Source: Vulcanimicrobiota bacterium (GTDB taxonomy: Bacteria > Vulcanimicrobiota > Vulcanimicrobiia > Vulcanimicrobiales > Vulcanimicrobiaceae). Taken from it: a DNA stretch of 64,000 bases. The position numbers were made by a program, and so were the translations under genes. The stretch is from NCBI GenBank assembly GCA_027452165.1, contig DAIDGX010000005.1, forward strand, positions 1 through 64,000, in the 5' to 3' direction. The notes beneath the pieces are model-generated. The model was not told the DNA's origin. It did not search any database and saw only the letters and a program-made list of their open reading frames with translations. Below, one piece after another: positions 46,844-55,780 of this stretch; position 1 is the first letter of the stretch; each line of letters opens with the position of its first letter.

Positions 46844-47527
46844 GTGTACCACCCAGAGTTCCCACGAATCCGCCTCGCCTCCACCGTCATGCTCGTGCGC
46901 GACGCGCACCCCGGCACGATCGAGGTCTTCATGCTGCGCCGCAGCGCCCGCAGCGCCTTTGCGCCCGACGCATTCGTCTTTCCCGGCGGCACCGTGGATC
47001 CACGCGATTACACCGCTCCCGCGGTGTGGAACGGCGAACGCATCGCGCGCGAGTTCCGCGCGGTCGTGCCCGCCCTCTTGCCTTCGAGCGAGCCGGCGGT
47101 CGGCGCGTTCGACGCCTCGGCCTTGGTGCACGCGGCCGTGCGCGAGTTGCGCGAGGAGGCAAGCGTCGGACTCGATCCCACCGAGATGCTGCTCTACTCG
47201 CATTGGATTACGCCGCCGACCGAGCTGCGCCGCTACAACACGCACTTCTTTATCGCCCGCGCGCCGGACGCGCAACCCGGCATGGCCGATACGATCGAGA
47301 CGCACGACGAGCGTTGGATCGAACCCGCGCGCGCGCTCGCCGAACACGCGGCCGGTCGCATGCACCTGGTCTATCCGACGATCAAGCATCTCGAACGCCT
47401 GGCCGCCCACGCGAGCGTCGATGACGCGCTTGCGTTTGCTCGACGCAAGCCGGTGCTCACCATCATGCCCGATCGCGCACCGTCGGAGGGCTTCGTGATG
47501 CCGGTCGAACTCGAGGAACGCTGGTGA
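46844..47527 (+). CDS. NUDIX hydrolase
   Basis: A 227-residue NUDT7/8/19-like enzyme. The NUDIX box is present as FPGGTVDP followed, after an insertion of about 45 residues, by VRELREEASVGL with the catalytic REXXEE glutamates. Such proteins cleave nucleoside diphosphate-linked substrates, including CoA. AGGAG lies eight bases before the GTG start. The stop overlaps the next GTG (GTGA), so the pair is translated together. Confidence 0.86.
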   Translation: MYHPEFPRIRLASTVMLVRDAHPGTIEVFMLRRSARSAFAPDAFVFPGGTVDPRDYTAPAVWNGERIAREFRAVVPALLPSSEPAVGAFDASALVHAAVRELREEASVGLDPTEMLLYSHWITPPTELRRYNTHFFIARAPDAQPGMADTIETHDERWIEPARALAEHAAGRMHLVYPTIKHLERLAAHASVDDALAFARRKPVLTIMPDRAPSEGFVMPVELEERW

Positions 47528-48441
47528 GCCGTATCGCGCTCGTACGCGCGCCGAATCCGTCGGCGATGACGCTCTCGGGAACCAACTCCTACGTGATCGA
47601 CGCGGGCGGCGGCGAAGCCGTGGTGATCGACCCCGGTCCGGCGATCGATCGTCACCTCGACGCGCTCGTCGCGAACGCCGCGCAACGCGGGTTACGCATC
47701 ACGACCGTACTCCTGACGCACGGGCATCCCGATCACGCTCCCGGCGCCGCGCCACTACGCGCGCGTACCGGCGCCCGCGTGCTCGCGCATCCGTTTTCCG
47801 ACGTACCGCGCAATGACGACGTGCAACTCGAAGCGGATCTATGCATCGGTGACATTGCGCTTCGCATCATCGATGCGCCGGGGCACACCTTCGAGCACAT
47901 CGCCATCTACGATCCGGGCGAACGCGCACTCTTCACGGGCGATGTCATTCTTGGCGAGGGTACGGTAGTGATTGCGCCGCCGGGCGGCGCCATGCGCCCC
48001 TATCAAGCAACGCTCCGACGCTTTCGCGATGAGTTCAGCGACGCGCAGCGCATCTATGGCGGGCACGGCCCCATCGTCGAAGACGCGCAAGCGAAGATCG
48101 CCGAGTACATCGCGCATCGTGAAGCGCGGCAGCATGAATTGCTGCGGGCGCTCGCGCTTGGACCGAAGACGATTCCGGAACTCGTACTCGCCATCTACGG
48201 CGAAACGCGCCCGATCCTGTGGCCTGCCATGGCTCGCCAGATGCTCGCCTACCTTATCGCCCTCACGCACGAAGGTGTGGTGGAAGCGCGTGGGCTTCCG
48301 CGCGCGATGACCGACGAAGAGACCGCGATCTTAAACCCCGCCTGGGAATCGATCGTAGGCGCCGAGCACGCCCCACTGGTCGAAGCCGAACTCGGCGCGA
48401 TGCTCAAACTCGACACCCTTTACGAGTACCGCCTCGATTGA
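47524..48441 (+). CDS. Metallo-beta-lactamase-fold hydrolase (LACTB2/glyoxalase II-like)
   Basis: A 305-residue enzyme with the dinuclear zinc motif THGHPDHAPG, a further His in APGHTFEHI, Asp in FTGDVILG and His in YGGHGP. The winged-helix C-terminal domain (about 215-270) is typical of the LACTB2-like branch, which acts as a hydrolase or RNase. Its extreme 3' end runs into an IS3 fragment: the final codons (…EYRLD) overlap the first transposase-like codons, so the native C-terminus may have been altered. Confidence 0.9.
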   Translation: MSRIALVRAPNPSAMTLSGTNSYVIDAGGGEAVVIDPGPAIDRHLDALVANAAQRGLRITTVLLTHGHPDHAPGAAPLRARTGARVLAHPFSDVPRNDDVQLEADLCIGDIALRIIDAPGHTFEHIAIYDPGERALFTGDVILGEGTVVIAPPGGAMRPYQATLRRFRDEFSDAQRIYGGHGPIVEDAQAKIAEYIAHREARQHELLRALALGPKTIPELVLAIYGETRPILWPAMARQMLAYLIALTHEGVVEARGLPRAMTDEETAILNPAWESIVGAEHAPLVEAELGAMLKLDTLYEYRLD

Positions 48442-48664
48442 ATCGTTTAACGCCCGCGTCCGCGATGAGCTCCTCAACGTGCAGTACTTTCGAAGGCTCC
48501 CGGAGATCCGAACTGCGGCCGATACCTGGCTCGTAGATCACAACGAGGTTCGCCCGCATTCGTCGCTAAAGTACCTCACGCCCGCGGAGTTTGCCGCGGC
48601 GCAACATCAGCTCACCCCACAATTGCTGATGGACAAGATTCCGGGGCTCAGACCCTTCCCGTAG
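48437..48664 (+). pseudogene. IS3-family transposase (OrfB) C-terminal fragment
   Basis: One frame reads IESFNARVRDELLN, then DTWLVDHNEVRPHSSLKYLTPAEFAA, the end of the IS3 OrfB integrase core with the catalytic-Glu helix and the N-x-xRPHSSL signature. The start of the gene is missing, and the match begins within the last codons of the metallo-hydrolase gene, so this is a deletion/insertion scar. It ends at a TAG at 48662. Confidence 0.85.
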
Positions 48665-48679
48665 TCGCCATTCCGTGGC

Positions 48680-48997
48680 TCAAGGTCCAGTAAACCCGGC
48701 GTGCGGCGCGATAAGGGCTCCGAGCAGCGTCTGGCCAGCGCAGAGCACGATAAAGAGCCAAATAGGTCGATAGGACGGCATTCGCCAGCGTGAGATCGCC
48801 CCAACCGCCGCCACGAACGCCAGTTCAGCCAAAAAAATCGGTGGTCCCGCTAATATAAGGCCGCTAAGCGCCCATACGGGTATCATTGAAAAGCAGGATG
48901 GTTCTAGCGAGCCACACCACGATCTGTACGCAAGCCCGATAACAAGAAATTCAGTCCAAATGAGCGCAATTATCAGAGCCTGGAGGAACTTTCGCAT
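48680..48997 (-). CDS. Small membrane protein of unknown function
   Basis: A 105-residue protein with three hydrophobic segments (about 5-24, 40-68, 79-99) and two cysteines (SWCGSLEPSC) in the first loop. It is more AT-rich than the flanking genome and lies between IS3 and IS21 remnants. It may be an orphan immunity protein or cargo gene of a mobile element; no family recognised. Confidence 0.5.
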   Translation of the reverse strand: MRKFLQALIIALIWTEFLVIGLAYRSWCGSLEPSCFSMIPVWALSGLILAGPPIFLAELAFVAAVGAISRWRMPSYRPIWLFIVLCAGQTLLGALIAPHAGFTGP

Positions 48998-49012
48998 CGT
49001 ATTCAGTCTTCC

Positions 49013-49282
49013 TTAACGCGGTTTCGGCGCCGCAAGCGGTTTTGGCCCTGTTGCGGGAACAGGTTCATTCAAACCGGGAACCCATAATGTGCCAAAGGCG
49101 CCAGAAATACTTGCGCCGCCCCCGTTTGCTGCCCCAGCCGCAGCGCTATTGCTATTTTGCGAAATTCCCAGATATGGCACCGCATTTTTATTGATGCCAT
49201 TCGCTGCCTTTAAAATGCCCGCTTCGCTCACGCCGCCGTTTTTTATCGTGCAGATTCCAGCACACACAGCTTCGGCGCGCAC
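49013..49282 (-). CDS. Orphan fragment downstream of IS21 remnant, uncertain
   Basis: An 89-codon frame continuing the IS21 reading frame after its stop. The opening residues resemble the IstA EAFVR block; the rest (GGVSEAGILKAANGINKNAV, NSNSAAAGAANGGGASISG, WVPGLNEPVPATG) is unrelated, Gly/Ala/Asn-rich and Pro-ended. This looks like a piece of a secreted or RHS-type C-terminus brought in by rearrangement. The GTG start may be artificial. Confidence 0.35.
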   Translation of the reverse strand: MRAEAVCAGICTIKNGGVSEAGILKAANGINKNAVPYLGISQNSNSAAAGAANGGGASISGAFGTLWVPGLNEPVPATGPKPLAAPKPR

Positions 49283-49598
49283 GAACGCTTCTCATGGCAC
49301 CAGGAGTTTTCGACGCTTAGCGACGAAATTCCGTAGCGCACTTTCGCTGATCGAAAGCGATGCATCGTTACGATCGCGCAGTACGTCCCCGATCCGCTTG
49401 GCGGTAATCTTCGGCGTCGATCCAAGCAGAGCGACGATTACCTCGCACCTTGCGCGCGTAGTGCGGCGCCGTTGGAGCGGCGTTCTCCTTGGCGTACTTT
49501 CGCACCGTGTTGGGCGAGAGCCGCAGTTCGCGCGCTACCCGTTTGATAAGCTCGCCGTCGCCTGCGACGCGTCGCCGAATGACCTCCCATTGATCCAT
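49271..49598 (-). pseudogene. IS21-family transposase (IstA) N-terminal fragment, frameshifted
   Basis: The ATG at 49598 (AAGGAG site upstream) begins DQWEVIRRRVAGDGELIKRVAREL, an IstA N-terminus with an HTH ending in LSPNTVRKY. After KVRG the match shifts frame into VIVALLGSTPKITAKRIGDVL, continues to ALRNFVAKRRK, and then meets an in-frame TGA before EAFVR. At least one frameshift and one stop make it non-functional. No istB is found. Confidence 0.82.
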
Positions 49599-49740
49599 AG
49601 AAACCACTCCTTTGGGCACCCTCTCGATGGCGTTTGGTTCCGTGCAAACCGTCATTCGAGAGGGGGGGCCTCGTTTAGTTGGAAGGGTTCAAATTTCGGG
49701 AGCACAGGGGTTCAAAAGCTCGCGACCGTTACAAAGCGCA

Positions 49741-49868
49741 CGAGTGCGTGTCGAACCGTCCTGCTCAACGCCTGGGAGGCGCATCCCGAACGCTTCGTAC
49801 ACGGCGCGCCGGAGCCGCCGGCGATCCAATCCGTCGTCTACATCAACCGGCCGGAGGCAGCCGCGTAG
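49741..49868 (+). pseudogene. IS3-family transposase C-terminal fragment (second copy)
   Basis: The last 40 codons read AHPERFVHGAPEPPAIQSVVYINRP, matching the C-terminal HPERFV...PPxLP...WIN motif of IS3-group OrfB proteins. Nothing recognisable of the same gene precedes it. It lies on the opposite strand to the IS21 fragment and is a different subgroup from the fragment at 48437. The 50 bases after it hold nothing recognisable. Confidence 0.7.
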
Positions 49869-49918
49869 GTTTTTCAATTTCCCGTGGCCTCAAACCCATT
49901 GACACATTCCGGTTCGGA

Positions 49919-50626
49919 CTATCCGCATAGACGAAAAAACGCTCGAAACAAGTTGCTCGCCGGCTTACAAAACGGCGCGGCCATGTTATAGCGAATTTTC
50001 ACTCCCGCAACACGATCTCTCTGCGAGATTATCCACATCACTTGGTTCTTCTTCGTACTGATCGCAAGGGTTCTTGGCCCAAGCCAATGGACTTTAGGAA
50101 CCTCCACCCAAGACCCCCAATCTGGGATGTAGTTAAGCGCGAGGTCGTGGATGCTCGGCGGACTCTTTGTGTTATGTTGCACAAATACAAAATTATCCTG
50201 GCTTCCGTCGTACGTTCCGGTACATCCAATAACGCGAACGGTAGCGACGTATCGACCTCCCGGGCTTGGAATCTTCCATTGATTCACGCTGCACGGAGGA
50301 ACCCCGGCGGCCGGCGGACTGAGCGGATCCTGAACAAGGCCTTGAATATCCCAAAAAAGATTTGGAGAAACGACCAAAACGACGGCCAACGCTGCGATAC
50401 TGCATGCGACGGAGACAAGCTTCAACAGTATGCTTCGCTTTGATGTGCTTTTGCGCTTCCAAAGGCGAGCCGCAATGAAGTATAGCACGACGCCTATAAA
50501 AATTGCGCCATCCGGAGTAAACGCGGGCCATACCACGGCAAGCCCCAAATCAATTGCAATCCATCCTAACGGGAAAATCGCAATTGCCATCATGCGACGC
50601 CGCACGATATTTTTTTCAAGCTTCAT
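49919..50626 (-). CDS. Membrane protein downstream of RHS gene; candidate immunity protein
   Basis: A 235-residue protein with three hydrophobic segments in its first 100 residues (about 12-30, 36-53, 65-87) and a periplasmic-looking C-terminal domain containing VRVIGCTGTYDGSQDNFVF and DWGSWVEVPKVHWLGPR. Its AGGGG ribosome site overlaps the RHS stop, seven bases before the ATG at 50626, so it is coupled to the RHS gene. It is clearly AT-richer than the region around it. Position, small size and atypical composition are what polymorphic-toxin immunity genes show. No family recognised. Confidence 0.6.
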   Translation of the reverse strand: MKLEKNIVRRRMMAIAIFPLGWIAIDLGLAVVWPAFTPDGAIFIGVVLYFIAARLWKRKSTSKRSILLKLVSVACSIAALAVVLVVSPNLFWDIQGLVQDPLSPPAAGVPPCSVNQWKIPSPGGRYVATVRVIGCTGTYDGSQDNFVFVQHNTKSPPSIHDLALNYIPDWGSWVEVPKVHWLGPRTLAISTKKNQVMWIISQRDRVAGVKIRYNMAAPFCKPASNLFRAFFRLCG

Positions 50627-50635
50627 AAACATCCC

Positions 50636-53600
50636 CTAAAACATTGAGGACGGGCAATGATGCAATGCCCATTGCATCCCCTTCGCGACGTTTTCGGCAT
50701 CGACTTTGTAAAGTTTCGTATGTGCGCCACCCCTAAAGAGGTTTTTCGTCCCATCCTCATATTTCAGGTAAGAGTACACGAACGTATCGAGCTCCGATTG
50801 CGGGTATTTCGCTGTTGCCCCGAGCACGCCGATGCCAAAATTAGACTCAGTTCTGTATGCGCGGCCCTTTAGCTGATAATTCAGCGCGCCGTGGTGGGAT
50901 TCCAACATATAAAGCGTGATGAGACCAAGGGCGGTGTTGCTTCCGATTATTCTTATAAGTACACCGTCGCGCGCGTTGGTTGACAACGACGACCCGGGAA
51001 GCATGGGGAACCATGTTGGGTCGGGGCCGCAGAAGTTTCGGCGCCTTTGAGTCCGTGGGTGGACATGCAGCGTTGCGATGGTACGGAGACTTTGACCTGG
51101 CCCGGAAACTTCGAAGTTGATCAGCAGGGCCGGATCCAGGTAATCCGCCCAAGGATCCCACGGATACTGAGCCGGCTCTCGGTAGATGGTCGAAGGCGTC
51201 TGCGTTGGCTGGCAGTCATTCTTCCCAGCGGCAGAATCAAATTGCATCGATTCGCCTGGCGGGCACTGTCCGCTCGCTACGTCAAACGGCGTCAAGTTCC
51301 GCGTTCCTGTAGCGAGTGTTCCCAGCCCGCCTACTTGTGTGCCCGAACTCGAAATGACGGCCGTCGAGTATGGGCTAAAGCCGCCCACCGTTTGCGGGGT
51401 CATCCACTGACCTGTTGTGGGATTGACCGGCCGCGTACCCTCGAAGGTATATGGCCCGAGCACGAAGCCGCCGGAGCCGTCAGCGTAAATGCCGTAACCA
51501 CCTGGCGCCACCGCACCGCCAACGTTAGGGTCCGAGCCCACGTTCGGGTAGTAGCTTGCCGTTGGGCCGGCGATCTCGTTCACCGAGGAACCCGCTGCAT
51601 TGTGCTGGCTAGAAAGCGCGCCCGTTGGGCCGTAGTCGTTTACGCCTAATCCACAACTCCAGTCCTCACCTGTCGCGCATAGGGTTCCAAACGTAGCGAG
51701 GTTCTCGATGTTCTCTTGCAGCAGTTTTCCATTTCCATCGCTTGTAAATAAAAGCTTGTCCCCAAGCCAGTGCATGGACATCGTAGTTCCGGGCAGTCCG
51801 CCGACCATCCCAAAGTTCTGGTCGGTGTACACGCGCGGTTGCCCTGAGGCTCCATACGCGTAGCTGAACATGCCGCCGATTCCTAGCATTTGATTGGCGG
51901 CGTCATAACTGACGGGGTTGCTGCTAAGGCTTGGCGGGCTACCGTAATTGCCACCGGGCTCGCAGTCGGCGTACCGGCCGTCTGCGTCGTAGCCGCAAAT
52001 CCCGTTTTCGCCCGTCACGGTCAGCGCATTACTGATCAGTGATGCTCCCGTTTTGGGGTCGACGTCCCCTCCAAGCGAGGTTCCATATTCGTAGCTTATC
52101 GCGGCCGTCGTCGTTCCCGAGGCGTCAGTGCCCGACTCTTTGGCCAACTCTCCGCGGACATTATAGCTAAACGCAACGCTCGTAACATCCGTCGCCGTCG
52201 GCGAATAGCCTTGCATTCCCACGTTTGCACTGCTCATCGCACCTTCGGCGTCGTGCGTCATGTTTGAGTATATCAGCCCGGAAGGCATCGTTAACGAGTT
52301 CATTTCACCGAATGCGTTGTACGTAACAGTCTCTGGCTCTAAGGTTCGCGCCGAAACCGATGCATTTGCCGCGATCGTACGACCGGAGAAAGGATCCGTT
52401 TCGGAGATTGGCCTACCGGCTGAGCTGTAAGCCCAGGTAAAGGCTCCCGTAAAGAAATTCCCGGTGAGCGACTCCCGCAACCCGTCGGAACGATAGGTGT
52501 AATCCATCGTTTGCGTATTTGGGAACGCAACCGCCGAAATACTCATCGAGCTGCGCAGGCCATTCGGGTAATACGTCATCGCCACCGACTCGGGCGACGT
52601 GCCTCCGGGGACCAGACCTTCTTGATACGCCGTCACGTCGCCAGTCGCGTTGTACGCATACATATCTGTTCCATCGACAGACGACGCGATTGCGGTCACT
52701 CGACCATCCGGATCGTATTCATACGACTCACTCGGCGTACCATCGCTATAGCTCACCGATGCGAGTTCACCATCTGCGGTATAGGTTGGAGTCGTCGTCA
52801 CTCCCATCGGGTCGGTACCCGCCGTCAGGAAGCCGTTCTCGCCACCTTGATCGTAGGTCTCATGCCACGTTTGTAATGCACCAAATGGTTGATACGCATA
52901 TTTTTCGATCGTTCGATTGAGCGTGTCATAGGCGGCACCGGCGACGTCGATCCACGTGCATGGGCTACCTCCAATCTCGCATCGCTGGGTCTTAAAAAGG
53001 TTGCCGTGCGCCAAAAAGCCCGCTGCCGTGCCTATTTGAAGTCCGTAGCCATCTTGCGTCAAGTCGTACAAAAAGCGCTTACGGCTCGGTACGCCGTTGT
53101 CGACCGTCCTATCTGACGGCTGCTCGCTTTCAACCAGACGGTCGTCGCCGTCGTACCAGAAGGCGCTCGTTCCGCCCGTGCACGATGCAGTTGTAGTGCA
53201 CCCATAATGAGTAATCTCGCTGATCGTATTTCCGTCCGCATCGTACGCAAACGTTGTCGCGTCCTGGTCAGGAGCGTATCCTGGATTACACTGACCCGCG
53301 GTGCCACCTCCGACGAGCGCTCGCTCCGACGGGCTTTCTGTCGCACTCATGCTGCCATCTGGATTATACCAGGCGCAGATTGTCGGGTTCCCCGGGTCCG
53401 AGTCACTAGCCGCTACGCGCCTATTCATTGCGTCATACGAAAACGCAGCTGTACCTTCTCCGTTGCTATAGCTAACAATATTGCCGGTTGCCGAATAGGT
53501 TATCGACTCGCTCGATGTCACCGTTTGGCTCGTCCCGTTAGCGGTAGACTCATTGATAGGCGCGCCTGTGATAGACGTAGGAAGGCCAAAATCGCCGTCT

Positions 53601-55759
53601 TCCTGAGCGGCATTGTAGCCGATTGCCCTCGTATAGCCAAGAGCGGACTTGGTCTCAACGAGGTATCCGTATGGCTCTGCGGCATCCGAATAGTCGTATT
53701 GATGGGTCGAAAACGCACCTGTTCCGCTGGTCGGACATGCCGTCGCTCCCGTTTGCCAAATATATTCAGGATCGCACGACGACAGGAGGTTGTTGTATTG
53801 ATCGTAGGCATAACGCGCGATAGGGCGCCCAAGGCTGCCGTTTGCGGTCACCCATGGCCCTTCCGACCAAATCGTGTTGCCGTTGGCGTCGTAGCCGTAA
53901 TCGGTTTCGGCGGGTTGATTGGTATGCGGATCGATATTGGGTCCGGCCGCCGAGATCAGATCGTTATTCGCATCCCATCCGGCGCTCGTGATCAACCACT
54001 GCGAACCCGTCCAGTGCGACGTTTTCGTCACCCGGAACGCAGAATCGTAGTCCCATCCGGCCGCGTGCCCGTCGCTATCACTTAGGCTGGTTTGCCCGGA
54101 GTTGTATGCGATGTTGATCGTCTTTAGGACGCCGGCGTTATTCGTGTTGTTGATCATCGCCGGTTGCAGCAGCGTGTTCGTCCCATCGTTCGGAATAAAA
54201 TTCCAATAGCCGATGTATTGAATGCTGGTCGGCGCCGTAGCAACCGACGAGCCGTAGTGAAAGCCAACGTAGGCGCCGCCGGAACCCGTGGCATCCGGGC
54301 CGCCCCAGCTCATCGTCCAACGCGGGCTATCGGCCCACTGCATCACGTGGTTGCCCGCGTATGCGTAGCGGTGGTGGATATGCGTATCGTCGCCACAGGT
54401 CGCCACAGGATTCACGGAGTGGTCAATCGAGCCGTTTCCCGGTGTACAGACATCCGTCAGGTCACCGGTTGCATCGTAGGCATAGTGAACGATTTGGCCA
54501 TCGGGGCGTACGATATCAAGAAGCTCCGTATACGCCCCAAATTTCGCGAAATTTAAGGTTAGCGACTGGCCGTCGCTATGGCTGGCAACGATCTGTGTCA
54601 CGTTCTGAACGTTGCTAGAATCGCCATTCTGCCACGAATACGTGAAGGCGATGTGATTGTTGTGATTGCGAGCGATGATCTCACTCAGACGGCCTGCGTA
54701 GCCCCACGTTGACGCGGTGATGCAGTCCCCCATCGTCGGGCGCCAGAAGTAGTAAATCGTTCCCGTCTTTTTCGTCCAGTAATAGCCGCATCCACCGTCG
54801 GATGCAAGGGACGTCCCCTGCATGCCCGGCGGGGGCGTCCATCCACCGCTGCCGTTGGCCGTATAGTCGTACCGCGCGCCGTCGATGTCGTACACACTCA
54901 TCACGTTCTGCGCAGCGTTGTACGCTAGATGCGCATCAAACGTATTCGTCCAGCCGTTACCGAAAAGACTCGGCGTTGCACCGTCACTACCCGCAGCGTC
55001 GTGATCGCTTGCCGAGTTGTAGGTACGCCGGAAGGCAAGGTCGATGCCGCGCTCGGCGATATCCACGTCGGTCTCCTGCACGAGCAAATTGCCCGTGCCC
55101 ACGTTGAGCATCCATGAACCGGCCCCAGGAATCGTACCCGTTTCATACGTCCACCACCGATTGATACCGGTCGTGGCCATTGGCAGCGTGCCCGTGGGTG
55201 CCACGGTTGCAACCGGCGTCGGCGTCACCACGATGGGCGGCGCGGTCGGCACGGGCGTTGCCGTTGGCGCGAGGGTCGGGTGAGGAGTTGGCGGCGGGGG
55301 GATCGTCCGAAACGGCGGACGCGGCGTGGGAAAGCGCACGTACATCGCGTTGGCCACGTTCGTAACGGGCGCGCCATGTCGCTCCGCCAGCGGATCACGA
55401 TGCGGTACACCGATCGCGTTCGGCGATCGCATGCCAAAGTCGAGTTTGCGCATGCCGTATAGGAAACGTGGCATCAGCGTGTTCGTGCGAAGCGTCGCTT
55501 GCCTCGTGACCGTCGCCATGCCCCGCTGCGGGATCTGTGGTGCCGGTGCGTGCATCTCATCGTACAAACTTGCGCGCCCCATGAGCAGCGCAAAGATCCA
55601 TGTCTGCTCGATCGCGCCAACGACCGGCGTCATGACGCTGTCAAGCCCCGTAGCAAGGGTAGCAGCCTCCGTTGGGCCGTTTTTTGCTATCGGTGCGGCC
55701 ATTGCAGACGATTGCAAGAACATGAGCGTGACGATGACGAGAGCGATGATACGACGCAT
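50636..55759 (-). CDS. Sec-exported RHS/YD-repeat protein with variable C-terminal tip
   Basis: A 1707-residue protein: signal peptide (ALVIVTLMFLQSSAMAAP), a Pro/Thr-rich linker (about 150-195), a DUF6531-like opening with NLLVQETDVDIAERGIDLAFRRTYNS, then more than 25 YD repeats (YDATGDLTDV, YDANGNTIWS, YDAMNRRVAA, YDADGNTISE, YDPDGRVTAI). The shell ends near GTRPVNPTTGQWMTP, equivalent to the usual GRFLxPD. The last 170 residues differ: ALNYQLKGRAYRTESNFGIG, GATAKYPQSELDTFVYSYL, then NVAKGMQWALHHC, faintly like type-44 polymorphic toxins. It lies 21 bp after a secretin gene. Confidence 0.85.
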   Translation of the reverse strand: MRRIIALVIVTLMFLQSSAMAAPIAKNGPTEAATLATGLDSVMTPVVGAIEQTWIFALLMGRASLYDEMHAPAPQIPQRGMATVTRQATLRTNTLMPRFLYGMRKLDFGMRSPNAIGVPHRDPLAERHGAPVTNVANAMYVRFPTPRPPFRTIPPPPTPHPTLAPTATPVPTAPPIVVTPTPVATVAPTGTLPMATTGINRWWTYETGTIPGAGSWMLNVGTGNLLVQETDVDIAERGIDLAFRRTYNSASDHDAAGSDGATPSLFGNGWTNTFDAHLAYNAAQNVMSVYDIDGARYDYTANGSGGWTPPPGMQGTSLASDGGCGYYWTKKTGTIYYFWRPTMGDCITASTWGYAGRLSEIIARNHNNHIAFTYSWQNGDSSNVQNVTQIVASHSDGQSLTLNFAKFGAYTELLDIVRPDGQIVHYAYDATGDLTDVCTPGNGSIDHSVNPVATCGDDTHIHHRYAYAGNHVMQWADSPRWTMSWGGPDATGSGGAYVGFHYGSSVATAPTSIQYIGYWNFIPNDGTNTLLQPAMINNTNNAGVLKTINIAYNSGQTSLSDSDGHAAGWDYDSAFRVTKTSHWTGSQWLITSAGWDANNDLISAAGPNIDPHTNQPAETDYGYDANGNTIWSEGPWVTANGSLGRPIARYAYDQYNNLLSSCDPEYIWQTGATACPTSGTGAFSTHQYDYSDAAEPYGYLVETKSALGYTRAIGYNAAQEDGDFGLPTSITGAPINESTANGTSQTVTSSESITYSATGNIVSYSNGEGTAAFSYDAMNRRVAASDSDPGNPTICAWYNPDGSMSATESPSERALVGGGTAGQCNPGYAPDQDATTFAYDADGNTISEITHYGCTTTASCTGGTSAFWYDGDDRLVESEQPSDRTVDNGVPSRKRFLYDLTQDGYGLQIGTAAGFLAHGNLFKTQRCEIGGSPCTWIDVAGAAYDTLNRTIEKYAYQPFGALQTWHETYDQGGENGFLTAGTDPMGVTTTPTYTADGELASVSYSDGTPSESYEYDPDGRVTAIASSVDGTDMYAYNATGDVTAYQEGLVPGGTSPESVAMTYYPNGLRSSMSISAVAFPNTQTMDYTYRSDGLRESLTGNFFTGAFTWAYSSAGRPISETDPFSGRTIAANASVSARTLEPETVTYNAFGEMNSLTMPSGLIYSNMTHDAEGAMSSANVGMQGYSPTATDVTSVAFSYNVRGELAKESGTDASGTTTAAISYEYGTSLGGDVDPKTGASLISNALTVTGENGICGYDADGRYADCEPGGNYGSPPSLSSNPVSYDAANQMLGIGGMFSYAYGASGQPRVYTDQNFGMVGGLPGTTMSMHWLGDKLLFTSDGNGKLLQENIENLATFGTLCATGEDWSCGLGVNDYGPTGALSSQHNAAGSSVNEIAGPTASYYPNVGSDPNVGGAVAPGGYGIYADGSGGFVLGPYTFEGTRPVNPTTGQWMTPQTVGGFSPYSTAVISSSGTQVGGLGTLATGTRNLTPFDVASGQCPPGESMQFDSAAGKNDCQPTQTPSTIYREPAQYPWDPWADYLDPALLINFEVSGPGQSLRTIATLHVHPRTQRRRNFCGPDPTWFPMLPGSSLSTNARDGVLIRIIGSNTALGLITLYMLESHHGALNYQLKGRAYRTESNFGIGVLGATAKYPQSELDTFVYSYLKYEDGTKNLFRGGAHTKLYKVDAENVAKGMQWALHHCPSSMF

Positions 55760-55780
55760 GAAGTGCTTTCCACCCGTGGG

